This document shows positions 19,146 through 27,243 of a DNA stretch of 64,000 nt, in pieces (position 1 is the first letter of the stretch; each line of letters begins with the position of its first letter). Source of the stretch: an uncultured Synergistales bacterium (GTDB lineage: Bacteria > Synergistota > Synergistia > Synergistales > Aminobacteriaceae); NCBI GenBank assembly GCA_905235735.1, contig CAJOMU010000008.1:1-64000 (forward strand), read 5' to 3'. The position numbers and the translations under genes are program-made. The notes under the pieces are model-generated. The model saw nothing but the letters and a program-made list of their open reading frames with translations. It was not told where the DNA came from and ran no database searches.

Positions 19146-19660
19146 TATTTCTTTCCTCTCTTTTTCGTTCGTTTATGTTCTTTATGCGATTCATTTTCAT
19201 TTTCAAACCTGTATACTAAGTTTCCTCCCTTTATAATCTCAAACGGTATATGAATGTCTTTGTCTTCACAACTCAGTATCACTTCATCATCTTCAGCTCC
19301 CTTTATGATTCCCGTGAACGTTTTCCGTCCTTCAAGAAGTTCCGATAATCTCAATCTTGCTTCTTTACCTGTGAACCTCTCATAGTCAGTCAGCTTGTAC
19401 AGAGGGCGTTCAATTCCCGGAGAGCTGACTTCGAGATAATATCTTCCTTTGTCGAGTTCAGGCATATCTGAATTTTCATCAAGGAATTTGTTCACATGGC
19501 CTGATACAAGTTCACAGTCCTCAACGTTAATGCCTCCGAGCGTATCAATGAGTATCTGAACTTTCATTCTGCCGAAGTCTGTTTTGATTCCGACGTGAAC
19601 ACATTCGTAACCTAACCGTGTAATTATCTGTTCAATATTCTGTGTAAAATAATCAGTCAT
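19145..19660 (-). CDS. rimP: Ribosome maturation factor RimP
   Basis: 171-residue 30S assembly factor with the RimP N-terminal domain (GGINVEDCELVSGHVNKFLDE) and YYLEVSSPGIERPL. The C-terminus has an added basic tail rich in Lys, Glu and His. It is the first gene of the long minus-strand operon, and its stop overlaps the nusA ATG by one base. Confidence 0.92.
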   Translation of the reverse strand: MTDYFTQNIEQIITRLGYECVHVGIKTDFGRMKVQILIDTLGGINVEDCELVSGHVNKFLDENSDMPELDKGRYYLEVSSPGIERPLYKLTDYERFTGKEARLRLSELLEGRKTFTGIIKGAEDDEVILSCEDKDIHIPFEIIKGGNLVYRFENENESHKEHKRTKKRGKK

Positions 19661-19682
19661 AAATCAATCTCTCTATCATACG

Positions 19683-19716
19683 AAAAAAGGAGGGGGTTTT
19701 ATGTTCCCGCTCCTTT
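19683..19716 (-). terminator. Terminator-like hairpin in the rimP-nusA operon leader (possible attenuator)
   Basis: Read on the minus strand, AAAGGAGCGGG pairs with CCCCCTCCTTT with a single mismatch around a loop of about 9 bases, followed by six T. It lies after the promoter at 19748-19775 and 23 bases before the rimP ATG, so it could stop transcription before the operon. The plus strand also has a T-run after the stem. Confidence 0.75.
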
Positions 19717-19747
19717 CACGTTTTTTTAGTCATGAAATTAATTGTGA

Positions 19748-19775
19748 ATTATACCTGCAAATTTTTTTCTGACAA
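19748..19775 (-). promoter_or_regulatory. Promoter of the rimP-nusA-infB operon
   Basis: On the minus strand TTGTCA (19770-19775) and TATAAT (19748-19753) are 16 bases apart, with TG shortly before the -10. Predicted transcription starts near 19741, upstream of the leader hairpin. Confidence 0.7.
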
Positions 19776-20474
19776 GTTCAAAGAGTACTGAAAGAATATT
19801 TCTGTGTCTGGAGGAGTAATTTGTTCGCCATTTTCATCGAATACAAGTACGCCGTTAATTAAAGGAGACCATGCCTTTAATGTTTCCCATTACCGTTGGA
19901 ACTTTCTTTATGTCCTCGACAAAATTCCCGTCTTCATCGTGAGTAATTATCGTTGTCTCCTGTGAAACATAAGCCTCGCGAACATTCCAGTCTTCGCCGT
20001 TACTGATTCGTTTCCGCATTCTGTCGAAGATACTGCTTCCGTCTCCGTATGGGCTGTTCTCTCCGAAATCAATTACAGATTATCCAAGAATACGTAAAAA
20101 TCACGCAAAAAAATCTGTATATCTGCAGCACCGAGAGCAAGGAGTATACAAGGCTTACGCTGCGCAGCGAATGCAGATAGCGACTGAATTTGTCGAGGCA
20201 GAAACAGAGAAGCTAAGGGGTTGACACCGTGTGATATAATGAGCACGTTGTTGCTCCTCAAAGGCGACAACGTTAGCTCATTCTCACACGGCCATTCTGA
20301 CCCGAGAGAAAAGTTCCAGAAGGCAGAAGAAATAAATAATCCATGAACATATCTGCCATCATTCAATATCTTCGTTGAATCTGTCTTCGATGTCTCATCA
20401 GTCCTCTTTATGCTCAATGAATCAGTGTTTATGTTTGAGATTGAAGGCGGCGAAGAAAATTCGTACATATGCAT
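19749..20474 (-). pseudogene. Broken gene with frameshift(s), interrupted by a hairpin-bearing segment
   Basis: The 5' end is a good start (AAGGAG, then ATG at 20468; product begins MYEFSSPPSISNINTDS). The frame stops at 20073. A second open stretch on the same strand (about 19880-20068) reads VIDFGENSPYGDGSS ... YVSQETTIITHDEDGN. A one-base shift near 19890 then continues as ETLKAWSPLINGVLVFDEN to a stop at 19749. Between about 20080 and 20330 the minus-strand translation is unlike the rest. The plus strand there has a short open end (KSVYLQHREQGVYKAYAAQR ... stop near 20223) and a 65-base inverted repeat. I read this as a degraded gene with an inserted or rearranged segment. The family is unknown. 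Confidence 0.55.
20227..20291. repeat. 65-base imperfect inverted repeat (long hairpin)
   Basis: CCGTGTGA, AATGAGC and CGTTGTTGC on the left pair with GCGACAACG, GCTCATT and TCACACGG on the right. That gives 24 paired positions with two small internal loops and a 9-base apical loop. No T-run follows on either strand, so it is not a standard terminator. It could be the end of a small mobile element or a structured RNA. Confidence 0.8.
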
Positions 20475-20539
20475 CTCCTTTTATGAATTGACATTTATTA
20501 TAATAACTTAAATTTTTTCACATGGAGGCGAAGTTTTAC

Positions 20540-21115
20540 ATGATAAGTTTATTCAAGGGTCAGAAGGTTGACTTAACGAAGAATAATCCCGGACTCTCAA
20601 ATATAGTCGTGGGATTGGGCTGGGATGTCAACAAATACGACGGAGGAGCAGCGTTTGATTTGGACACCGCAGCATTCATGTTAGGCTCAAACGGAAAAGT
20701 TCAGAGTGATTCTGATTTCGTCTTCTACAATAACCTCACGCATTCATCAAAGTCAGTTCAGCATATGGGAGATAATCTGACAGGAGCAGGAGAAGGAGAC
20801 GATGAGCAGATAAAGGTTGAACTTTCAAGAGTGCCCTCGAACATCAGCAAGATAGCATTCACAGCAACGATACATGAAGCAGAAGAACGCAAACAGAACT
20901 TCGGCCAAGTCTCAAATGCATACATACGAATTTTCGATGAGAGAACGAATCAGGAACTCATACGCTATGACTTAGGTGAAGACTTCTCGATTGAGACCGC
21001 TGTTGTTGTCGGCGAATTATACAGGCAGGGTTCAGAATGGAAATTCAACGCAATAGGTTCAGGTTTCAAAGGAGGACTTAAAGCGTTATGTCAGAATTTC
21101 GGGGTGAATGTGTAA
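20540..21115 (+). CDS. TerD family protein
   Basis: 191-residue TerD-domain protein, a cytoplasmic calcium-binding beta-sandwich tied to tellurite resistance and general stress responses. It shows [26 protein letters not shown] and [36 protein letters not shown] (acidic Ca-binding loop) and [20 protein letters not shown]. The start is ATG 20540, 11 bases after GGAGG; an earlier ATG at 20522 overlaps that ribosome site. A second terD gene follows at once. No terZ, terC or terB is next to it. Confidence 0.9.
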   Translation: MISLFKGQKVDLTKNNPGLSNIVVGLGWDVNKYDGGAAFDLDTAAFMLGSNGKVQSDSDFVFYNNLTHSSKSVQHMGDNLTGAGEGDDEQIKVELSRVPSNISKIAFTATIHEAEERKQNFGQVSNAYIRIFDERTNQELIRYDLGEDFSIETAVVVGELYRQGSEWKFNAIGSGFKGGLKALCQNFGVNV

Positions 21116-21116
21116 A

Positions 21117-21707
21117 ATGGCAGTGAACTTGCAGAAAGGACAAAAGGTAGACCTTCGTAAATCAGACGGAAGTACATTAAGACGCGTTATGATTGGACTA
21201 GGATGGGATGCGGCCAAGACAGGCGGAGGATTCTTCACAAGACGGACACAGAATATCGATTGTGATGCTACTGTCTTCGCGTGCATGAACGGAAAGCTCG
21301 AAAGCATTGATGATGTAGTCTACTATGGAAATCTGAAGCATAAGAGCGGCTGTATCGTTCATATGGGCGATAACCTTACCGGTGATGGTGAAGGTGATGA
21401 CGAACAGATATTCGTGAATCTCGATGCACTTCCGAAAACTTACGACAAGATTATATTCGTTGTGAACATCTACAACTCTCATGAACGCGGTCAACATTTC
21501 GGAATGATTCAGAATGCATTCATCAGAATTGTTGACGATGAAACTCACAATGAGCTTTGCAGATACAACCTCACAGAAAACTACGAGGGCATGACCGCAA
21601 TGGTATTCGGTGAAATATATCTGCGTAATGGACAATGGAAGTTCAATGCGATAGGTCAGGGCACGAAAGACGCGAGCATTGATGAATTAGCGATGAGATT
21701 CAGATAA
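21117..21707 (+). CDS. TerD family protein (second copy)
   Basis: 196 residues, paralogous to the preceding gene: [64 protein letters not shown] and RYNLTENYEGMTAMVFGEIY. It has an insert, FFTRRTQNIDCD, in the first loop. The ATG at 21117 is one base after the stop of the first terD, so the two are cotranscribed and probably form a pair. A hairpin follows at 21725. Confidence 0.9.
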   Translation: MAVNLQKGQKVDLRKSDGSTLRRVMIGLGWDAAKTGGGFFTRRTQNIDCDATVFACMNGKLESIDDVVYYGNLKHKSGCIVHMGDNLTGDGEGDDEQIFVNLDALPKTYDKIIFVVNIYNSHERGQHFGMIQNAFIRIVDDETHNELCRYNLTENYEGMTAMVFGEIYLRNGQWKFNAIGQGTKDASIDELAMRFR

Positions 21708-21724
21708 CAGAAATGCAAAGCAAT

Positions 21725-21761
21725 ATTCCCTTTGTTTGATTTGGACAGGGGGAATTTTTTT
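21725..21761 (+). terminator. Terminator after the terD pair
   Basis: ATTCCC pairs with GGGAAT over a 19-base loop, followed by seven T, just after the second terD and before rpoZ. Confidence 0.6.
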
Positions 21762-21806
21762 ATGCGCTAAAATATATGAACATAAACTACAGGAGGAAGA
21801 ATAACA

Positions 21807-22007
21807 ATGAAATTTTACGATTTGGAATGGCTTGCAGAGAAATGCGGAACGGATAACAAATACGAAATCACGGCCAAAGTTGCAGCACAAGCAAGACGTG
21901 AAAGCGAAGAATTAAGTATTGAGGACAGAAGCAATCCGGGCAATGAGAAATTCATCTCGAACGTTCTGCTTGAAATTGAAGAAGGAAGAAGCCCAATAAA
22001 CGCATGA
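21807..22007 (+). CDS. rpoZ: RNA polymerase omega subunit
   Basis: 66-residue small protein with the omega pattern: NKYEITAKVAAQARRESEE (binding segment) and EKFISNVLLEIEEGR near the end. Its identity is supported by position: rpoZ-coaBC-priA is a conserved order. GGAGG lies shortly before the ATG. It overlaps coaBC by four bases. The sequence is divergent, so the call rests on motif plus context. Confidence 0.8.
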   Translation: MKFYDLEWLAEKCGTDNKYEITAKVAAQARRESEELSIEDRSNPGNEKFISNVLLEIEEGRSPINA

Positions 22008-23197
22008 GCATTAACTGGAAGCATAACAGGAAGATTCTCATCGGCATAACAGGAGGAATAGCGGCGTATAAGATTCCTCACCTTGTGAGGCTGATAACGA
22101 AGGCAGAATGTGAATCGGAAATCATCATGACCAGAATGTCAGAGAATTTCGTTACTCCCATGACGCTTGAAACTCTATCAGGCCGTCCTGTATGGAGAGA
22201 TGAAGATTTTGATTCGCGAATTCCTCACATAAAATTATCTCAATGGGCAGATGTATTCGTCATTGCTCCATGCACAGCTAACACTCTTGCGAAATTTGCA
22301 CATGGCATAAGCGATAACCTTCTGACTTCTGCGTTCACTGCGTCAACATGTCCTGTTGTCGTCTTTCCTGCGATGAACGAACACATGTACGATAACCCTT
22401 CAACGCGTGAGAACCTTCGGATACTTTCAGAGCGTGGTGTTCATGTTGCAGAGCCTTCAATCGGGGAATTAGCCTGCGGTGATTCGGGGAAGGGAAGAAT
22501 GCCTGAACCTGAAGAAATTATGCATGAGATATTCAGAGCGTTATGTGTTCACGACATGGCCGGAAAACATGTTCTCGTTACTGCCGGGCCTACACACGAA
22601 TACATTGACCCAGTGCGTTACATCTCGAATCCTTCAACGGGCAAAATGGGTGTCTCAATGGCACGTTCAGCATGGTATCGCGGAGCAGATGTGAGAGTTA
22701 TAGCCGGGCCTGTTGAGATTGATTCGTATGGTCTCGAAGTGATTCACGTGAAGAGTGCTGATGATATGCTTGAAGCTGTGAAGTCCAATCTTGAATGGTC
22801 TGACTGTATCATCAAGGCTGCGGCTGTTGGTGATTATCGTGCGAAGGAGATTAATGAACACAAGATTAAACGCGGCGATACGAACACGATTACAATTGAG
22901 CTTGTACAGAACCCCGATATATCTGCTGAAGTCGGAAGGCTGAAACGAAAGAATCAAATTCTCGTTGGATTTGCGGCAGAGACAGATGATATTGAATCGA
23001 ACGCAAGAATGAAACTTGAACGCAAGAATTTAGACTACATACTCGCAAATGATGTTCTCTCTGCGAATTCAGGTTTTGCATCTGACACAAATACTCTCAG
23101 ATTGATTCCGCGAGATGAATCTAAACATGAGAAAATATTTTCAGGCTTAAAGAATGATATTGCCTTTGATGTATGGAGTGAAATAATTGCTGATTGA
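22004..23197 (+). CDS. coaBC: Bifunctional phosphopantothenoylcysteine decarboxylase / synthetase
   Basis: 397 residues catalysing two steps of coenzyme A synthesis. The N-terminal flavoprotein CoaC domain has GITGGIAAYKIPHLVRL, PHIKLSQWAD (active His), PAMNEHMYDNP and GELACGDSGKGRMPEP (active Cys). The CoaB domain begins GPTHEYIDPVRYISNPSTGKMG and contains KAAAVGDYRAKE. The length is normal. It overlaps rpoZ and priA. Confidence 0.95.
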   Translation: MSINWKHNRKILIGITGGIAAYKIPHLVRLITKAECESEIIMTRMSENFVTPMTLETLSGRPVWRDEDFDSRIPHIKLSQWADVFVIAPCTANTLAKFAHGISDNLLTSAFTASTCPVVVFPAMNEHMYDNPSTRENLRILSERGVHVAEPSIGELACGDSGKGRMPEPEEIMHEIFRALCVHDMAGKHVLVTAGPTHEYIDPVRYISNPSTGKMGVSMARSAWYRGADVRVIAGPVEIDSYGLEVIHVKSADDMLEAVKSNLEWSDCIIKAAAVGDYRAKEINEHKIKRGDTNTITIELVQNPDISAEVGRLKRKNQILVGFAAETDDIESNARMKLERKNLDYILANDVLSANSGFASDTNTLRLIPRDESKHEKIFSGLKNDIAFDVWSEIIAD

Positions 23198-24935
23198 TGT
23201 TGCTGTTCCAGAAATGCATCTAAGCTCACTAACCTATGAGTGCCCTGTGAACATAAGCGAAGGTGTACGTGTTATTGTGTCTGTATATGATCATCTTCAT
23301 GCTGGATTTGTTACGGGAAAAACAGAATCACGTCCTGATTTTGAGATTAAAGATATTGTCGGAGTAATTGATACTGAAGGATGCATTATCCCCAGAGATA
23401 TATGGAGCATGGCCATGTATGCAGGAAGAGTATGTTTCTGTGGAGCAGGTGCGGCATTGAAGGCGATGTTACCCAAAGCGATAACTGACGGAGAGAAGAT
23501 AGAACCGCCTCCAGAGATTATGAGTGCACAGGGAACGTTTCATGAGAGAAATTACTTTAACCCGTTTGACGAAGAGCGGGTTAATTTTTTCGTGAATGAA
23601 CTCGAAAGGCCAGAGCGTACATTGATGTTATTCCCAACGAGAGAATCAGCAAAATATTTTTACACTCATCTTCCCAAACACATAAAGAGTGAGGCAATGT
23701 TATATGTCGGAGGCAACAAGATGTTCAAGTCATGGATGTCTGCCTACACCCAGCAATCCCGAATCGTAATTGCATCACCCGCAGGAGTATTCGCACCCTC
23801 AAGCCCTGAACGCATAATCATAGAAGACGAAGCTAACCCTTCATACATTATCCCTTACAGCCTGAACATTTCAGCAAGAAGTCTCGCAGGATACAGAGCC
23901 AAAGTGTTAGGAGCGGAATTAATCACAGCAGGAAGAATGCCGTCATTGAAGACATACATACGTCGGTTTTCCGAAGCGAGACCGGAGCAAACCATAAAGC
24001 CCGAGCGTAAGAATATAATACTCGCGGACATTCATAACTCACGCAAAGAAGAGATTAACGGCATTGAAGGCAATATCCCATTAACGCACACTCTCATGAA
24101 GCGAACGTATAAGATACTCTCGGAGAATCATAATGTCATATGGATATTGAACAGGCTCGGAGAATCATCTGAAGTATTCTGTGAGAACTGCGGACATTCA
24201 GTTACATGTGAGACTTGCGGACGTGTGATGAAGAGCATGAATGACGGTAATATTCTTTGGTGTGAAACATGCAGGAAGAGCAGAGAACTTCCTTTGAAGT
24301 GTGAGAAGTGCGGTTACACTTTCTTCAAGGGCAAGAGGCCGGGATTAGATTCATTGCTGGAAATTGTGAAGAAGTACTATCATGACGTTCACATTTATGC
24401 AGAAGGTTCAAAGAAGTCTGAGATGCATGGATTGATTCTGAGTACTCACAGGGGACTTGAATTATGCAGTAAGATTAAGCCTGAATTAATTGCGTGGCTT
24501 GATTTGGATATGGAACTATGGGTACAGGATTATACGACACGCTATAACATATTCAGCCTGCTCTATGAATCATACTGGCGGGGACGTAAACGAAATTCAG
24601 ATAGAAAGATTCTGATTCAGGCACGCAGATCGGGAATGAGACTAGCAAATTATCTTTCACAGGGCTGGGAGAAATTTATTCCCGATGAACTAAAGACACG
24701 TGAAGAATACATGCAGCCTCCTTACGGTTATGTTCTTGAGATTGAATGTAGTAAAATAAAGCGCGGGGAAATTCTGAATGCCTTTGATGAGGCAGGAATA
24801 TTCGTGATGGATCCCGGAGATGAATCACAGCCTCTGTATGTGAACGTGCAATCTCTCGATGAAGTTATGAATGTTCATGAGCTTTTCGGAATCAGAAGCA
24901 GCAACTCCCTTAAAATAACGTTAAGGAGCGAATAG
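23187..24935 (+). CDS. priA: PriA-like primosomal protein lacking helicase motifs
   Basis: 582 residues, well short of the roughly 730 of helicase-active PriA. The N-terminal DNA-binding part and the zinc region are kept: CENCGHSVTCETC, WCETC and LKCEKC supply paired Cys, after ILNRLGESSEVF (normally NRRGYS). Walker A (usually GVTGSGKTEVY) is absent. The DEEH box is DEAN (IIIEDEANPSY). The arginine-finger motif (QVAGRAGR) reads YESYWRGRKRNSDRK. It is probably a replication-restart scaffold without unwinding activity, as annotated for actinobacterial PriA. The start is TTG 23187, overlapping coaBC by 11 bases. Confidence 0.8.
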   Translation: MLIDVAVPEMHLSSLTYECPVNISEGVRVIVSVYDHLHAGFVTGKTESRPDFEIKDIVGVIDTEGCIIPRDIWSMAMYAGRVCFCGAGAALKAMLPKAITDGEKIEPPPEIMSAQGTFHERNYFNPFDEERVNFFVNELERPERTLMLFPTRESAKYFYTHLPKHIKSEAMLYVGGNKMFKSWMSAYTQQSRIVIASPAGVFAPSSPERIIIEDEANPSYIIPYSLNISARSLAGYRAKVLGAELITAGRMPSLKTYIRRFSEARPEQTIKPERKNIILADIHNSRKEEINGIEGNIPLTHTLMKRTYKILSENHNVIWILNRLGESSEVFCENCGHSVTCETCGRVMKSMNDGNILWCETCRKSRELPLKCEKCGYTFFKGKRPGLDSLLEIVKKYYHDVHIYAEGSKKSEMHGLILSTHRGLELCSKIKPELIAWLDLDMELWVQDYTTRYNIFSLLYESYWRGRKRNSDRKILIQARRSGMRLANYLSQGWEKFIPDELKTREEYMQPPYGYVLEIECSKIKRGEILNAFDEAGIFVMDPGDESQPLYVNVQSLDEVMNVHELFGIRSSNSLKITLRSE

Positions 24936-24937
24936 AA

Positions 24938-25408
24938 ATTAACAACTTCAACAGAAAACTTGCACGAGGAGCATTAGTTGCCGCACTGTATGCAGTCCTC
25001 ACAATTTCTCTCGCAGAAATATCATACGGCCCTGTTCAGCTCAGGGTATCGGAAGCATTAACACTTCTTCCGTTCTACATGCCCGAAGCGATTCCGGGAT
25101 TATTTGCAGGCTGTATAGTCTCGAATTTCTTCGGCGGTTATGGTCTCACTGACATAGTTTTCGGATCACTTGCGACATTGATAGCGGCATTTCTTACGCA
25201 CAAGTCAAAGAATATTTTTGTCGCGGCATTCTGGCCTGTAATATCGAACGCACTCATAATCGGAACTATGCTTCATGTTCTGATTGATGTCCCTTTAATT
25301 GCGACATGCATTTATGTGGGACTTGGAGAAGCGGGAGCATGTTATATAATTGGGGTGCCATTGATGAAGATACTCGAACGTCAGGGAATAATAAGCAGGG
25401 CCTCGTAA
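24938..25408 (+). CDS. queT: QueT-type queuosine precursor ECF transporter, substrate subunit
   Basis: About 156 residues, five to six membrane helices. The family signature GPVQLRVSEALTLLPFYMP is followed by GLFAGCIVSNFFGG. It is the S component of an energy-coupling-factor importer and needs shared EcfAAT subunits, which are not in the window. No ATG, GTG or TTG exists before ATG 25079, which would cut off the first helix and half of the signature. ATT at 24938 lies nine bases after AAGGAG and opens a natural N-terminus (INNFNRKLARGALVAALY), so ATT initiation is proposed. It starts two bases after the priA stop. Confidence 0.8.
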   Translation: MNNFNRKLARGALVAALYAVLTISLAEISYGPVQLRVSEALTLLPFYMPEAIPGLFAGCIVSNFFGGYGLTDIVFGSLATLIAAFLTHKSKNIFVAAFWPVISNALIIGTMLHVLIDVPLIATCIYVGLGEAGACYIIGVPLMKILERQGIISRAS

Positions 25409-25505
25409 GTAATCTTAACCTTTTAAGGCTTAAACGCTGAATGCTAGAATGCAACACAAAAAATTTTCTGGCATTTGAAACCAATTAGGGAGGAATATTA
25501 TTATA

Positions 25506-25970
25506 ATGTCATCAAGAAAAGTATTATCACTCGTCATTATGTTAGCACTTTCAGTTCTCAGTTTTGCACCTTCAGCATTAGCTGCAGCAAAGAAGCCGGC
25601 AGCTACACCATCAGGGGCGGATTTCGTTGGTATCGTGGACAGAGGAGAGATACTCAACAATCATCCGAATCTGAACAAAGTCCGTCAGCAGTTATCGGAA
25701 ATAGCGAGGAAGAAAGAGAACGAAGCGAAAGCAGCAGCAGATAAAGAGACAGAACCAGCGAAAAAGGCACAGGCAGTACAGCAGAAGAGAATGGAGCTTG
25801 CACAGGAAGAGCAGAAGTTAATGGCACCGATATATCGTGATTGCGAGCAGGCAGTTCGGGAAGTAGCAGTGAAGAAGAAGCTGACACTTGTGCTTGATAA
25901 GTTTGTTGTGTTAATCGGCGGAGTTGATATTACTCAGGATGTAATTCAGCAATTATCGAAGAAGAAATAA
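25506..25970 (+). CDS. OmpH/Skp-like periplasmic chaperone
   Basis: 154 residues with a signal peptide (SLVIMLALSVLSFAPSALA). A short beta segment (FVGIVDRGEIL) is followed by a long Lys/Glu/Ala-rich coiled coil (about residues 60-110) and a closing beta part (TLVLDKFVVLIGGVDITQDVI). Skp/OmpH proteins hold unfolded outer-membrane proteins in the periplasm, so this supports a two-membrane cell. GGGAGGAAT lies before the ATG. It is not next to bamA or lpx genes here. Confidence 0.85.
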   Translation: MSSRKVLSLVIMLALSVLSFAPSALAAAKKPAATPSGADFVGIVDRGEILNNHPNLNKVRQQLSEIARKKENEAKAAADKETEPAKKAQAVQQKRMELAQEEQKLMAPIYRDCEQAVREVAVKKKLTLVLDKFVVLIGGVDITQDVIQQLSKKK

Positions 25971-25987
25971 TTGAACTAAAAACGGCA

Positions 25988-27196
25988 ATGACAATGCGTA
26001 AAATTTTTGCGTTCCTCGTAATCTTTTTATGCACCGTAACAAACACGGCGTTCTGTGCTCAGTCTCAGCATCATGACTGGGTATGGAACGTCTTAGTCAT
26101 TCCGCCGTTAAGCGGTTGGGAATCTGAACCAGGAAAATCAATCAGCACTGCATTATCGTGGTGTGAACGTGAAATTTCAGAGAGCAGTAACGGGATAGGC
26201 GGCCATGATGTGAGCTTCACGAAGGTCAACGTTTCAGGAGACGCAGAGGTAATGCGAAGTGTGAGACTGAACATTGATTCACATACGATAGCGGTGATGA
26301 GCTTTTCACTTTCGCAGGAGGCAGACAGGATACTTGTGATGCGTCTTGCAGGAATGGATATCCCGTTAATGATAGCCGGAGGGGAGAACGTATTAATCGA
26401 CAGAGGCGGAAGACCAATCCCGAATATATTTGCGCTTGACCTTTATCGAGATTACAGGTGCTTTGCGTTTGCTGAATATGCTCAGAGAGTTTTTGCGAAC
26501 GACAAGGAGAAGAGAATAGCATTAGCGGCGAGTCGTTTCACAGTGAATCAGGAGAGGGAAGCGAAGATATGTTATGCGATGCTCGATAACGCAGGGTTTA
26601 TGCCTATGCCTTACTGGGCTGATGCGTCTGTTCATGACACGTACAGAATGATGTCGGAAGAGATAGAGAGCTACGAGGGAGAGAAGGCCGGAGTAGTGAT
26701 TTCATTCATGGGAGGAATGGGAGCGCGAGAAATCTGGCGGAATTTTATGCGTTTGCGTTCATCGTGGCGTTTATGGAACGTATCAGAACCAGACAGTACA
26801 TATCTTTCATGCAGAGGAATGGTATTTGCAGATCAGAACGTATTGCTCGACTCAATGGGAGGTTTTATCGAGACGAAGAGACTTCTATGGAGGACACGTG
26901 CGATGAGAGTTGAAGATACGGTTGCGGCAGGAAGAGTAATTGCGCTCTATGAATGGCTGAAACGTGCAATTGATGTTATGCCTCAGCCAGTTGATACTAT
27001 GCCGAGAGCGGCACTTCTGAGGAATTTATCACAAGTACAGGCGATACCATTTGGGAATCAAGTTTTGAACATATCATCGAATCTTCACAGACCATTTCAG
27101 AGACAGGTTTACATAGTTGAAGTAAGCAGGAATCGTGAATACATGAATCTTGATGTAGTTAATGCGCGCGGACTTGCTTATGTGCCCTCATACTAG
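25988..27196 (+). CDS. Periplasmic binding protein-like protein (LivJ-type fold)
   Basis: 402 residues with a signal peptide (FAFLVIFLCTVTNTAFC). The layout resembles type I periplasmic binding proteins: an early segment VIPPLSGWESEPGKSI, a middle HTIAVMSFSLSQEADRIL, KRIALAASRF and a later AGVVISFMGGMGAREIW. No transporter genes adjoin it, so it may sense or bind a ligand alone. It starts 17 bases after the OmpH-like gene without a strong ribosome site and may be coupled to it. The ligand is unknown. Confidence 0.6.
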   Translation: MTMRKIFAFLVIFLCTVTNTAFCAQSQHHDWVWNVLVIPPLSGWESEPGKSISTALSWCEREISESSNGIGGHDVSFTKVNVSGDAEVMRSVRLNIDSHTIAVMSFSLSQEADRILVMRLAGMDIPLMIAGGENVLIDRGGRPIPNIFALDLYRDYRCFAFAEYAQRVFANDKEKRIALAASRFTVNQEREAKICYAMLDNAGFMPMPYWADASVHDTYRMMSEEIESYEGEKAGVVISFMGGMGAREIWRNFMRLRSSWRLWNVSEPDSTYLSCRGMVFADQNVLLDSMGGFIETKRLLWRTRAMRVEDTVAAGRVIALYEWLKRAIDVMPQPVDTMPRAALLRNLSQVQAIPFGNQVLNISSNLHRPFQRQVYIVEVSRNREYMNLDVVNARGLAYVPSY

Positions 27197-27198
27197 AC

Positions 27199-27232
27199 AG
27201 AAAAAATAAAAGGGGGCTGAAGATTTACCCCC
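27199..27232 (-). terminator. Terminator after the RND operon
   Basis: On the minus strand GGGGG pairs with CCCCC over an 11-base loop, followed by TTTTATTTTTT. Confidence 0.8.
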
Positions 27233-27243
27233 GTATTCTTGTG

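Noticed and set aside
20221-20240. TTGACA and TATAAT close together on the plus strand
   Set aside because: Only eight bases separate them, too short for a sigma-70 promoter; both belong to the flank and arm of the inverted repeat.
20227-20291. Integron attC site
   Set aside because: The inverted repeat has bulges, but the conserved core ends (RYYYAAC and GTTRRRY) are not matched and no integrase is present.
20073-20474. 133-codon minus-strand open frame as a complete gene
   Set aside because: Only the first 45 or so codons look coding; the rest crosses the long hairpin and a stretch that reads better on the plus strand.
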